Shown in pieces: positions 1-10,579 of a stretch of 64,000 nucleotides of DNA (position 1 is the first letter of the stretch; the number at the start of each line of letters is the position of its first letter). The translations under genes and the position numbers were made by a program. The notes under the pieces were generated by a model. The model was not told the DNA's origin and searched no databases. It was given only the letters and a program-made list of their open reading frames with translations. The DNA comes from Thysanoteuthis rhombus (taxonomy: Eukaryota > Mollusca > Cephalopoda > Oegopsida > Thysanoteuthidae): assembly GCA_963457665.1 (NCBI GenBank), contig OY735207.1:42676007-42740006 (forward strand), written 5' to 3'.

Positions 1-46
1 ATATATATATATATGTATAAACATATATATATATATATATATACAT
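1..46. repeat. (AT)n microsatellite
   Basis: Alternating AT with two small interruptions. It begins at the window edge, so its full length is unknown. Confidence 0.95.
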
Positions 47-116
47 TATAGGAGGAATATATTTGTTGCAAACGAAAATGCATCTCATTTAACTTTCCCG
101 TTTTCTTTTTTTGATG

Positions 117-119
<3 letters not shown>

Positions 120-190
<71 letters not shown>
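120..190. repeat. (TA)n microsatellite
   Basis: About 70 bp of uninterrupted TA repeats. Confidence 0.97.
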
Positions 191-191
<1 letters not shown>

Positions 192-222
192 TACAAAGCT
201 TTACAAATTCAAACACTAAACA

Positions 223-501
223 TCAAAAAACTTTTTCAACGGATTTTTTTTGTGTCACTACAGTCACCCATTTCTCAATATCTGTCAATGCAAAAAGTGT
301 TTTTTCACCGTTTCCCCTAAACTTTGTTATCATTGTACAATGTATAAATTGTCTCTTGTTGGGATCATCAGCTTTCCACCATGTAACTGTTTCGGGGATT
401 TTAAAAACATAACAGTTGTATGAACATGGCACCCCTGCAGTGTTGATCAAATACCACCTCCCTTTATTATATAGTTTCTTGTCATACACGTAGTTTGTCA
501 T
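223..501 (-). CDS. hypothetical 92-aa open frame, unrecognised
   Basis: This open frame starts with ATG and has a non-repetitive, fairly balanced amino-acid composition, with several W, C and K residues. I do not recognise a family. Near its end it reads TDIEKW followed by KKSVEKV, which resembles HDVEKW...SSVESVV in the frame at 662-871 on the same strand. The two may be decayed relatives, or parts of one unrecognised element. They lie downstream (on the minus strand) of the Penelope-like element and could belong to its 3' region. No ribosomal or splice evidence is visible, and it may equally be chance. Confidence 0.15.
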   Translation of the reverse strand: MTNYVYDKKLYNKGRWYLINTAGVPCSYNCYVFKIPETVTWWKADDPNKRQFIHCTMITKFRGNGEKTLFALTDIEKWVTVVTQKKSVEKVF

Positions 502-661
502 TTTATATAAGGCTTTATGTCTATTATATTTTGGTATTATTTTGTTCTAAGTATTTATTTTTTGGAACAAGACTTACTTGCATAGATTATCCAAAAAACG
601 TTTTTAACGATGAGGGATCAGTAAGTGTAACAACACTCATAACTCGCTCTCTGTATCAATT

Positions 662-871
662 CTATTGATGTTCACCCATGTGAATATTGAATGTGTTGTG
701 TCGTTTTTTCTTTTTAAATTTCAGACTGCATGCAAACCAACTTATGTTATCAGCTTCAAGAATACTAATCACAAAGAAAACACTTTTCCAAGTCAATTCT
801 TTAACAACGGATTCTACCGAAGAATTTTCCACTAATCTTAAAGTCCATTTTTCCACGTCGTGTAAAATCAA
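662..871 (-). CDS. hypothetical 69-aa open frame, unrecognised
   Basis: This short ATG-initiated frame contains HDVEKW and SSVESVVKEL, followed by a lysine-rich KFKKKKRH stretch. It shares a DxEKW...SVE pattern with the frame at 223-501 on the same strand. I recognise no domain. It may be part of the 3' region of the retroelement upstream, or a chance open frame in AT-rich DNA. Confidence 0.15.
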   Translation of the reverse strand: MILHDVEKWTLRLVENSSVESVVKELTWKSVFFVISILEADNISWFACSLKFKKKKRHNTFNIHMGEHQ

Positions 872-1299
872 GCTTCTATCAAATGTTTTCTCTTAAACAC
901 AGTTAATTAGCAAATAAAGTATTTTTATACACATGGTTGGAACAGAACCACTTCTTTGCGGGTGGTAACACCTAAATGGGCAATTCCATTAATATACTTG
1001 AACAATATGTTACATGGCATTCCATATCCGATCTCCCATTCTGCTCAACTACCTATTCGTCAGACAAATTGGACCAGCGCCAAATGTTTTCCCCTGTCCC
1101 AGGTTCCAGTCAATACAATGATCTTATATAATGACAAAGACTTGGTCCATCTCTTTTGGTTACTTTATCCCCCTAACATTGATACAAATTTTGATATACA
1201 CTATTAATTTATTCTATCTTTATTCTTTCACTAACATATTCTTTAATTTTCATTATTTTTTCACTTCGGTCAAGCTGATAAGTGTTTAAGATATCTAAT
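872..1299. other. no gene recognised
   Basis: AT-rich sequence between the short frames above and the recognisable reverse-transcriptase tail of the Penelope-like element. It may include that element's untranslated 3' region, but no boundary is visible. Confidence 0.5.
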
Positions 1300-1730
1300 T
1301 AAAGTTTTAGTATTTTTTGTCTAAAAATTTTACTAATTTCACCGCCTTGATTGACCATTCTTATAACTAAAGAAACAACTTTTGGTATAAAATCAATCGA
1401 TCTTGAATTTGTTCTCACCATTCTCAAATATTCCAATGATATTATTCCGCAAAATATTTATTCTGGAATACTACTATTTCTAAAAGGCATTCTCACTGTA
1501 CGGAATGAGAAATATCTCGTTTATCAATCAATTTGTAGATAAACATTCTATCCTCGAGTTTAATATCCAAATCTATGAATGTTGCTTGCATTCATTTATG
1601 TTCACATTTTAATTCAACATCCTTAGGATGAATATAAATATACGATTTTCAAAATTCTCCTCCACCATTAAGGGAACATGAGTAATCTATAAACCGGGTA
1701 CAACTTAGAAATGAGTGATCTCGTTTTATA
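1300..1730 (-). mobile_element. Penelope-like retroelement, downstream part (RT C-terminal portion)
   Basis: Read on the minus strand, this continues the reverse transcriptase that is cut off at 4077 by the RTE LINE. Visible landmarks are an RFID box, a GGEF segment, a decayed F-[LI]-D-L-D-I box at about 1562-1576, then KLIDKR-like and RMVNQGG-like residues in the order typical of Penelope-like RTs. Several breaks are present, so this is a fossil. Its 3' end cannot be fixed: no second terminal repeat was found, and the similarity fades near 1300. Confidence 0.75.
1721..1730. repeat. candidate target-site duplication of the RTE insertion (left copy)
   Basis: TCGTTTTATA here resembles TCGTCTTGATA at 4077-4087, on the other side of the RTE LINE. 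A degenerate ~10-bp duplication of host-element sequence is what target-primed insertion would leave. The match is imperfect. Confidence 0.4.
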
Positions 1731-4076
1731 TTCATCTTCATCATCATCATCATCAGTCTTTTAACGTCTGTTGTTGGACAGAGACCTTCTCCAGGATTCG
1801 CCACAATTCTCTATCATGGGCGTTTCAGAGTCAGTATTTTCTGAATTTGTCTAGTTCATCTCTCCATCTTGTATTCTGTCCGCGTCAGTTTCTTGTGTGA
1901 TCTCTGGGGATCCATGTGAGTCGTGATGTTCATCGGTTGTCTTTCATTCTTGCAACATGGCCTACCCATTGCCATTTGAGTTTTTTAAATAGTTTCTATG
2001 ATATCTCAGACTCGCGTTTTCTCCCTGATATACTGTACTATCTTGTGATCTCTCCATGTAAAGTTGAGCATGATTCTTTCATGCACACGTTGTATGCTTC
2101 TCAGTTTGCAGGTCTGTCTCTTGGTTAAGTTTCATGTTTTAGTTCCATAAGTGACTATTAGGATTATTAGGATCGTCTAGTTCTTGAAAGTAGAGCGTGT
2201 TCTGTCGAAGGCTTTCCATCCTAGAATGATTCTGTGCTTGATTTCCTCCTCTTTTGAGGATCTCATGGAGATTCGTTGTCTTACGTAGATACAGTGGTTT
2301 ACCTTGCCGAGTTTTGCATCTTCTATTTTGACAGTTATGTTTTTATTCTCAACATGATTGTTGCATATGATTTTTGTTTTAGTTCATTATCTTTTTTCAG
2401 TTCATCTGGCATTAGTTGGAAGTCGCGTAGGTTCTCTGCAAAAAGGACGATATTTGCCGTCTATTTTGATTTCTCTATTTTCCCAGTCCATGTTTCGGAT
2501 GATCATCTCAAGGCAGGTTGTAAAGAGTTTGGTTGAGCTAGTATCACATTGCATTTCTCCTTTTTGGAGCTGGAAGGGTTTTGAGTCTATTTGTAGCCTG
2601 ATGAAGGAGTTGCTGCAATTGTATATATGTTGCAGTATACTAGGTCTACACCTCGTAGGGTGATGGCTTTCATGACCAAGGGAATTTCTACAGAGTCGAA
2701 TGCCTTCTTGAAATCTATGAATGTTACAGTGAGTGGCACTTTGTATTCTGCTGCCATCTCTTTCAGCTGATTTATTTGAATGAAGATGGTCCATGGTCAA
2801 GTGACCTTTTCTAAATCCGGCCTGTTCTCGTTGTTGGTTTTCATTTAGTGTTCTAGTAATCTGGTTGGTGATGATTTTTGTGAAAAGTTTGTATATGCAT
2901 TGTGATAGCAGTGTCCTAGTCTTTTGGGACTTTACTCTGTTTTAGACACTAGTTGAACAGAGTAACTAGCTTTGTCTTGACGCTCTTACCAGCTTTTTTG
3001 ATTACATCGATAATTTTTGTTTGTTTGGTAGCTTGCTTCACTTCCTATTGTGTAAATTCTGGGAAGTCCTCGAACTGATTGTTGGCATCTTGTGTATTCT
3101 GGTCGTTGTTATATTGTCAGTTTTTGAAGAATAGAGTTCCTGGTAAAATTCTTGGGCGTGTTCATCAATTCTGTCTCTATCTGTTGTTATGTTTCCGTTT
3201 GCTTCGATAATGCTAGTTATCTGTTTCTGTCCTGTATCGAGAGCTTTGTTCATTGCTTTCGACGTTTTTCGAGAGTGGTCTTGATGATGGCTGTCGTATA
3301 TCTTCTTTTCTCTTCTCTTAGTTTCTTCTTTATTGTTTTGTTCAGTCCGGTTTCTTCTATTTTCCCCTTGTGGTTGTTGGTGGTTTGAGGTTTCTACGCT
3401 TTTCAATAAGTTTCCTGTTTTCGTCTGAGATTTTGATAATGGTCGGTATGTTTCTTGGTTTAAACATACTGGAAGCTTCTAATCGAGAGGTTGTTATTTT
3501 GCAGTGTTATTCGTTGATGTTGGTGTCATTTTCATCGGTAAGGATATCAAATCTGTTTTTCAATTATAGCTTGAAGGCTGGGGTGAGTTCATTTGGTACA
3601 TTTAGTGGCTGCAGTCTGGCTCGGAACATTTTCCTACGTTCTTTATTGGTGTTTAGTTGCATCTTACATCTTATCATTCTATGGTCGCTCCCTGCATTCA
3701 CTTGGTTTAGGATTTGAATGTCTTTGATGGTGTGGCTTTTGTCTGTCTATTTCGTTTTTGGTTTCATGGTTGAGGCTCTTTGAAGTCCATTTTATATTGG
3801 GCTTCTTTTTGAAGAAATGTATTCATGATTTCGAAGTCGTTTGCAGTTGCAAAATTTACAAGATCTTCACCTGTCTTGTTCCGTCTTTTGTATCCAAATT
3901 CTCCGACGCAGCGTTCGTTTCCTTGTCCTACTTTTGCGTTGAAATCTCCCACGATGACATTGAAGTATCTTCTGATATCTAGTAATAGGGAGTTCAAGCC
4001 ATCATAGGAGTTTTTTTTATTTCTTCTCTGGTTGATTGCGAAGTGGGGGCGTAGACTTGGATGACATTTAGCTTGT
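1731..4076 (-). mobile_element. RTE-clade LINE, 5'-truncated, inserted in a Penelope-like element
   Basis: A non-LTR retrotransposon on the minus strand, ending at its 3' side in a TCATCATCATC tail (1732-1755), the short tandem tail typical of RTE elements. The apurinic-type endonuclease comes first: VIQVYAPTS near 4060, then GDFNAKVGQG and later NFATANDFEIMNTF (3764-3997). The reverse transcriptase follows, with IIEANGNITTDRDRIDEHAQ and EFYQELYSSK (3038-3406) and later FIRLQIDSKPFQLQKG (2402-2800). The segment carrying the catalytic [FY]-A-D-D box is missing: the frame goes from DGKY straight to CREPTRLP. Frameshifts and stops break it throughout. Full RTE elements are about 3.2 kb, so the extreme 5' end is absent. 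It interrupts the Penelope-like reverse transcriptase, so it is the younger of the two. Confidence 0.9.
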
Positions 4077-6125
4077 TCGTCTTGATAAAAAATGATATGA
4101 ATATATACTCATGTCTATGTAAATACAAATTTGCCCTGTCGGGGGGCAGGATCGATTCCCATAGGGACACTATTGATCTGATGAAAGATTTTATCTCCTT
4201 TTTCAAAGTTATATTCCTCAATAATATGACTAACAACCACTTTGAAGGTAAAGAACGTAAAGTAAGTCTTGCCTTTTCTTTGTTTTACACCAATGATATG
4301 TGTGTAGAGAGTACTAAAATCATAGGATAGATTTAGCCCCACTAGGGGCATTTATAATATACAATTTTTCTTTAACTGGCATAGAATTATTAACTTCCCA
4401 AAATGAGATTTGAATTACTATAGAATTTACTATTTTTTAATGAAATTGCTGTATTTGATTGTAGATTAAATTGAAAACTTTGAGCTGAGAGGTTTAGTAA
4501 CACAAACTCTGGAGGCTACAATAAAGCGAGCACCGATTGGATTTTCATGCATTTTAGGTATCCAAAATACAATTGGTAACTTTCGTATTTTTTCATCTAT
4601 TTCGAGTCCCAGCTTCTCACATGATACTATGTTATTAAATATAATACTGTCTGGTTCGAAAGTAGGTACTTTTTACGTCGATGACGGAATTCCTATTAAA
4701 CATACTTCAGACAATATCCTATATATAATATTTTTCACAAATAAATGCTATTCTATTTGCTGCTCTATCAATTAGGACTGTCATACATTTGTTTTGAAGT
4801 TCCAAAAGATATGGTAATACTTGAGAATTTTTCAGCACCGTAATCGTTTTTTGAATGTGTTTAAAGCATTTCACCCATAGGATTTTTTCATTTACAAATC
4901 CAAGTATTTCTTTCCTTTTCATCTGTCGAACGCTTTTTCTATAATTCAATATTTATTTTATATAGTTAGAATAAAAATGCGTAATGCTTTTTAATCTCAT
5001 TTAAACACTTAGTATAATTTAAACACTTTCGTTCTCTATAATTTGGACCTTTTGTGAGGAATTTTTTCAACTTAGAATTTTTAATAATCTAGTTTTACCT
5101 ATCAATATGTGGCCAAGATTTTTATCACTTAATTGGGAAGCCTGACACTCACATTTTGGAATTTTGATTTCGCCATCTTTGATTTACAGTGAGAGTTTCT
5201 ACTGCTTGTTTATAATTAAAAATCTTTTTCGTATTGTTGGTCTTAATCTATATTTTACTGATAGCATTGTCTCTTCTTCTTTTAATTCATTTGGTAGAGT
5301 TTGCAAGATGTCTTTATGATTAAAGATTGTAGGCAAATTTATATCATCAAGTCCTTCATTTTCATAAAAAAATGACACAAAGATTACGAAGTAAACTTTA
5401 TATCTTTCTGTATTGGCGGTTCATATAGTTTTATATCAATTGCATCTAGTTTATATTCGTACCATTCACGTATTATTGTCATCTTATACATCAATTCATT
5501 TCGTATCAATATTTTGGAAGCTATATCATTTAATTTTTTTTTGTTGATTCAAAAGTTTCCTAATATATTTAAATGATCAAGGAAGATCATCATTAATACA
5601 TTGTTTGACTTGAGAAAAAAAATCCTCACACGAAATAACCAATTCTCTATTATTCCTATTTATATAAGAACGAACCGGGCGATCTCCAGATTGGTGTAGG
5701 GGAAGGAAAAGTACTCCAACATAATCCTCTCCCCATAAGAGCTTTTTCTCTTGACTTTGATACTTTGTTCGTAAGGATATATAACACGTATAGCTTTGAT
5801 AATATCATCTTCCTTTAGTTGTCTTATTTTTAACATTACTTCAGCTATCTTACCTAAACTATTATATCCATTTTCTTGAAATTCCTTAAAAATCTGAATT
5901 GAAAATGATGAATTGGTACATACTTCTTTAAAATGACCAATTACTTGTTGACAACCTTTAGTACGAGTCCTATGTGTATTCATACGTTTATTTAAGGGAA
6001 GCACAGTTTCACTGACATATTGTAAATTACAATTTTTTCACGCTAACAGATAAATAAGATTTTGTGACTTACACGACAAATTTTCGCCAGAATTGTTTAT
6101 AACTGGATATTTTTGGTTGTACACG
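4077..6125 (-). mobile_element. Penelope-like retroelement with N-terminal GIY-YIG (Naiad-like), upstream part
   Basis: Read on the minus strand, the order is GIY-YIG endonuclease (about 6112-5740), then YPYEQ and a linker with WYEYKLDAIDIKLYEPP (near 5440), then LKKFLTKGPNYRERKCL (near 5030), then LPYLLELQNKCMTVLIDRA (4719-4949), then RT core motifs YDFSTLYTHI and PMGIDPAP (4115-4351) and HRHEYIFISFF up to the RTE insertion. In classical Penelope elements the endonuclease is C-terminal. The endonuclease-first order is that of the Naiad/Chlamys group described for molluscs and other invertebrates. The element is broken in many places, counting several frame breaks and one 2.3-kb insertion, and looks old. 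The 5' limit is not defined. Confidence 0.85.
5740..6112 (-). other. GIY-YIG endonuclease domain of the Penelope-like element
   Basis: The minus-strand reading has NLIYLLA, a short gap, KNCNLQYVSETV, then PLNKRMNTHRTRTKGCQQV, HFKEVCTNSSFSIQIF and KIRQLKEDDIIKAIRVIYPY. The paired N-x-I-Y-L and Q-Y-V-x-E-T elements followed by L-x-x-R-x-x-x-H-R are the hallmark of the GIY-YIG nucleases carried by endonuclease-bearing Penelope-like elements. The domain ends in a YPYxxN-like motif just before the RT region. Its position upstream of the RT fits the permuted group. Confidence 0.85.
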
Positions 6126-7215
6126 TAGTGACAAAGGCATTACCCTGTCGGGATTTACTTCACCTCCGGGGTGGGGAGTGAGCCCCAGGGGAACTCACTA
6201 GTACTGAGAGCTTGTGATCTAGTGTAAACAGGCATAATTCAGTATAAAGAGAGGTTTTAATTTTTGAACAAGCTTCATTACCTTTATTACCAGAAAAGTA
6301 CCCAGATAAGATGAACGAAACCTAGCCATATATATCTGAAAACCCAATATATATTTATCCAGAACCACATACCCATAACCAAAAGAAGACATTAACAGTT
6401 TGTATAGGAGCATATTTCAGGATGAGGGTGCACATATGCATTCCAAAGGTGCAGATACCTTACAAAATTTTTTAAACAATTAATTAAAAAAATGAAACCT
6501 TACACTTTCAAAAAACAGAGTTAGGGTTGAATCAATGAAAGTATAAGAAAATTACCTCTCTGGCACCACATCAGCCAAGGAAGACATAGCTGTTCGCAAG
6601 GTTAATCTTCCCGTTAATATTAACCATTTTCCCTGGAATTCTGACACGAGTGACCTGCCCCTGCTTTCAAACAATACAAATGGCGGCCATTTCGACTGGT
6701 AGTGTCCTGCAAAGATGTTTTGCCCCCATACTCTTTCAATGGCATCAATTCAAATGCACGGTGGATTTTTGACACTGATGATGACCAACAACTGTGTTTG
6801 AAACAAAGAAAAAAATCAACCCCCACTCGATCTTAGACATCGGGGTGCGAACGTTCTTGGCGATAGCTGAAATGGGAACTTCCTGTCTTGATGATCGAAA
6901 TTATCATCCAAAGATGGCTTTGGGGTACAACGGCTGATGAAGACAAAGGTCAGAACAAAACCTTGCATAATGATATTCCTTCATCTAAAAAAAAATTCAG
7001 ATGAAAAATAGTATTGATAAAAATGATATAATTTATTGTAGGATTTATGATAGTCATGATATTGCGTTTGATCTTGTGAATGTATTTCATATATCCTAGA
7101 TTGTTAGATCATATGCTAAATGGATAACACGTTTAAAATACACTGCATCGACACTGCTTGACTTTCGCTGTGGGAGACGTACCTGTAGTGATTACCATGG
7201 GGATACGTTCGGTGC
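6126..7215. other. no gene recognised
   Basis: No coding or repeat family recognised. A GC-richer patch at 6160-6200 contains short G-run/C-run complements (GGGGTGGGGAGTGAGCCCC) that could fold into a hairpin. It may be the outer 5' part of the Penelope-like element. Confidence 0.4.
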
Positions 7216-7221
7216 ATCCAC

Positions 7222-7290
7222 TGGGATAGTGCAATGGTTTGCACGTCTGCCTCACACGGAGAAGGTACCGATTCGATTCCAGGTATGAGT
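7222..7290 (+). mobile_element. tRNA-Val-like SINE head
   Basis: The segment reads like a decayed tRNA gene: an A-box-like TAGTGCAATGGTTTGC near 7226, the anticodon-arm-like GCCTCACACGGAGAAGGT resembling tRNA-Val(CAC), and a B-box GATTCGATTCC at 7270-7280. There is no matching acceptor stem, and non-tRNA sequence continues to about 7400, so a tRNA-derived SINE with an internal pol III promoter is more likely than a working tRNA gene. Confidence 0.7.
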
Positions 7291-10200
7291 GAAAAGTGTG
7301 GAAAACACTTCGCTCAGAATGATTCCCCTGTACAGCTAATTAGATTCAACTTGAGCGTGCAATCCATGATCTATAAGACAGTACATGCGCTTCAACTATA
7401 ATAAATCATATCTTATTTATCATGCATCTTTATCTGAGATCAAAAAAAGTCAAGGGAAAAAATTATAGTCAAGATGAAACACCTTTTTGTACGGATCGAT
7501 CTGATCAACCGTCAAGTCTTGTAGATATTTTTGTTAATCCTAGCCGAAAGCAAACATCCATAATTTTCAAGTATGAAACATTAAAAAGAATTTTTAAAAA
7601 TGGATTTCCTTTTTGTTGCTGAAAAGGGCGTATGATTGTTGTTGTTTTTTCTCCTATAGTACCCACCATGAAAACGAAATTCTAACCTTAATCACTAACC
7701 TTGAGGAGACTTGCAGAATAGACTTAGCATAGTTGTGGAAAATTTGGTCCAATGGGAAATGAAGGAAAAGCTCCAAAATGCTGTGACTTCTATTGCCATT
7801 TTTTTTTCTTATCTCAAAACCTCTGGCGCTATTAGCCTATTTTCCGTGCAAAGCTGCATAAAATCGAGAACAGACTTGACTGATCTGGAACCGAAGTAAT
7901 AAAAAAAACCGACTGTTCGGTGGAACGTTGGAATGTTTGGATTATCTAAGATCAAATTGTTGCTAAAATTCGACCCCTGACTGACACTATGAATTGAGGG
8001 TCGGCAAAGAAAAGGGGATGCAATCAATTTTTATTTCTTTTTCTGGTTCATGTACTTAGAAATTATGGACTTCTACTATTGGTACGAAGGAAAAGGCCAC
8101 GATCTTTGTTCGATTTTCAATAATCAAACTAAAAATTGGCCAATTAGTGATTTTTACGTCGAAGTAGTGCCGAAAATTCTGATTTCTTCATTCAAATTAC
8201 TGATTTCAGTTTATAGTAATTGCATTAACTATCCGATATGACAGTTGCCAGCACAAGCTTTTGTTGCACAGTAGATTTCTTGGAATTGTTTTTGGAGTTT
8301 ATTTAGCCATTCATTGATTTTATAGGTATACTTCTTGAAAATAGTCTGTTGGTGAGTTTCATAGTGCTTACTTTGTACAAGGGGGAAAGTTTACTACGTC
8401 TGTATTGCCAGTGTGGGGATACCCTTCGAGAATAGTTTGTTGAGAAGAATTTTTTTATAAATTGATGAAAGATTTCATAACATGAACTTTCGCACTATGT
8501 TAGGGAAATCTCAAAAGTGTCTTGGAGTTTATTAAGTCTTTGCTTCTCCCGTCGATATAATCTTAGAAAATTGTTTGTGGTCAACACTTTTCAATTGGTG
8601 GATGCAAAAGTTTCAGCACCATCTTTTGCAAAATGCTCTTAAAACGTTTTTGATCTATCTCTGTGATTTACTCTATTCTTTAATGCTGGTGCAATCATTC
8701 AACTTGAGTATGTAGAATGAAAGTCTTAGGAAAAATTCACAAGCTAGAAAAATAGGTTCCATATAAACGTACAGAATCAAACATAGGTTACTGTTAAATC
8801 ACTTGTCTTTCTCGTCTTGCTCAGTAGATAAAAAAAACCCTGATTTTGTAGAAGGTAGTCCCTGGCAATGAAAGGATGAAGAAAACTGTGGCAAGATCCG
8901 AGACATATCTCAGCATTCCAACCTAATCGAAAATCTGATTCGAAGGTGCTTATCACATTATAACGTCAGGGCGTGCACTTGTCTCATTTTAATGATGAAT
9001 CTTAAAAATAAAGACCTCTTTTTTGGGCATAGAAATTGACCGATTATTCGGTTGTATGGCTACGTGTTTTGTGTCCGAAATACAGCTCTATAAACAATCA
9101 TGAAAAAGTCTGTGTACAGTTCATTCTCTTGGCCTATAGCCTTCGTACTATAACTCATTTTGTTCTTTGCAACACTCCTTGTCTCGACAAGATACCAAAA
9201 CTTTACTCGAAGAATTAATAGAATCAGAATCGATATTGTTTTCTTGTGAGGAAATACACAATTTAGCTTAAATGCAGCGGAAATCCATTGAAAACTAGGG
9301 TTGATACTTCGATGACCTAATGATGATGCTACGAACTTATATGAATAAAAGTCTGGGGATCAAATACCGGATACTTTTGCATAATAACAGCAGAGAAACG
9401 TTTGTTACTCTATTGTTGTGTCTGTTTCCTTTCATAACTTCAAGATTGCATCTTTCCCCAACGAAAATCTACATGTATATGAGCAATCGATCGATTAAAG
9501 TTGATTTACATGTGGCCTATCCACGGGGTTGAAATGGTTATCTATTTCTAACCAGTGTCCGAAAGGGATGGTGTCAGTGGTCAAACGGCCTGGTAATCGT
9601 TGAACTGAGTTAAAAAAAAAACCCAAAAAAAACGATTTGGACAGTTTGTATTCACTTGCACACTGAAAGGGCAGAGCAATTGGAGACCCTTTATAAAAGC
9701 AAGGCTCTTCGTCTTGGTTTACGCAGCAGCCATCCGACCACTTAAAAATCAACAATAGCTAGAAAGAACAATCTCGTATTCGTTCAAGATACAGAGACGA
9801 AATCTCTGCCTCATATGTCGCGCTACACGGGAACGATTGAACTTATCTGAGACATGTGTCAGAAGTCTGTCTTCGAGTCTACGAGTCCTGCTGGCAGGCA
9901 AATAGGATTAAATTATCTACCATTACTGTTTTCTACCCTACGACCTTGCCAAGCTAACTATAGTAGAAATCTGTTCTATAAATTTAGCTGCAAGCGTTTG
10001 GAACATGTGTTGTGAGATTTGCAAGGTTCAGTGAAACACAAAATTAGATACGGACAGTTTTATGACAAACCAAACTCGATTATTTTTTTACTGTGACTGT
10101 GTGTTTGAGTTCTGTCAATACTTGTTTTATTGTATTGCGTTTAAATTCCTTTTGAAGGTTTGGTGTTTTTTGTTTGTTTTTTTTTGTTTATTTTTTATGT

Positions 10201-10579
10201 TTTTTGATGCACTGCTGTTATTCAACACGGTCATCCAACTTTGGATTTCAATAAACCCGTGTTCAAAAACTTGGCAATATGCCAAGTGTCTTGGATGAAC
10301 TTGTTGGAGAGTGCGTTTGGATTTCTCCCTTTGAAACTACGAGCATTCAGGAAACGAGGAATCAATGTAAGCATCACTGAAGATGACCTAGGTGAAGAAC
10401 AGTACACCAACACAACCATACAGTTTGCAATGGTGGGCGAGATGTGACAAGTACTGGCATATATGAAGAAACATATGGAAACTATTAATCAAATGGTCCC
10501 CCAAAAGGTTTCAGCGAAACAATAGTTGAAACTGAAAGAAAGCTGAAATAAAATAGCTTTGGTTAAAAAAAACAAAAAC
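7291..10579. other. no gene recognised
   Basis: About 3.3 kb with the SINE body at its start and otherwise no recognised coding sequence, repeat or RNA. The open frames inside are short and unrelated to families I know. Confidence 0.5.

Noticed and set aside
6150-6205. GC-rich hairpin as a regulatory RNA or terminator
   Set aside because: The complementarity is short and mostly G-run/C-run, and the context suggests a decayed mobile-element end.
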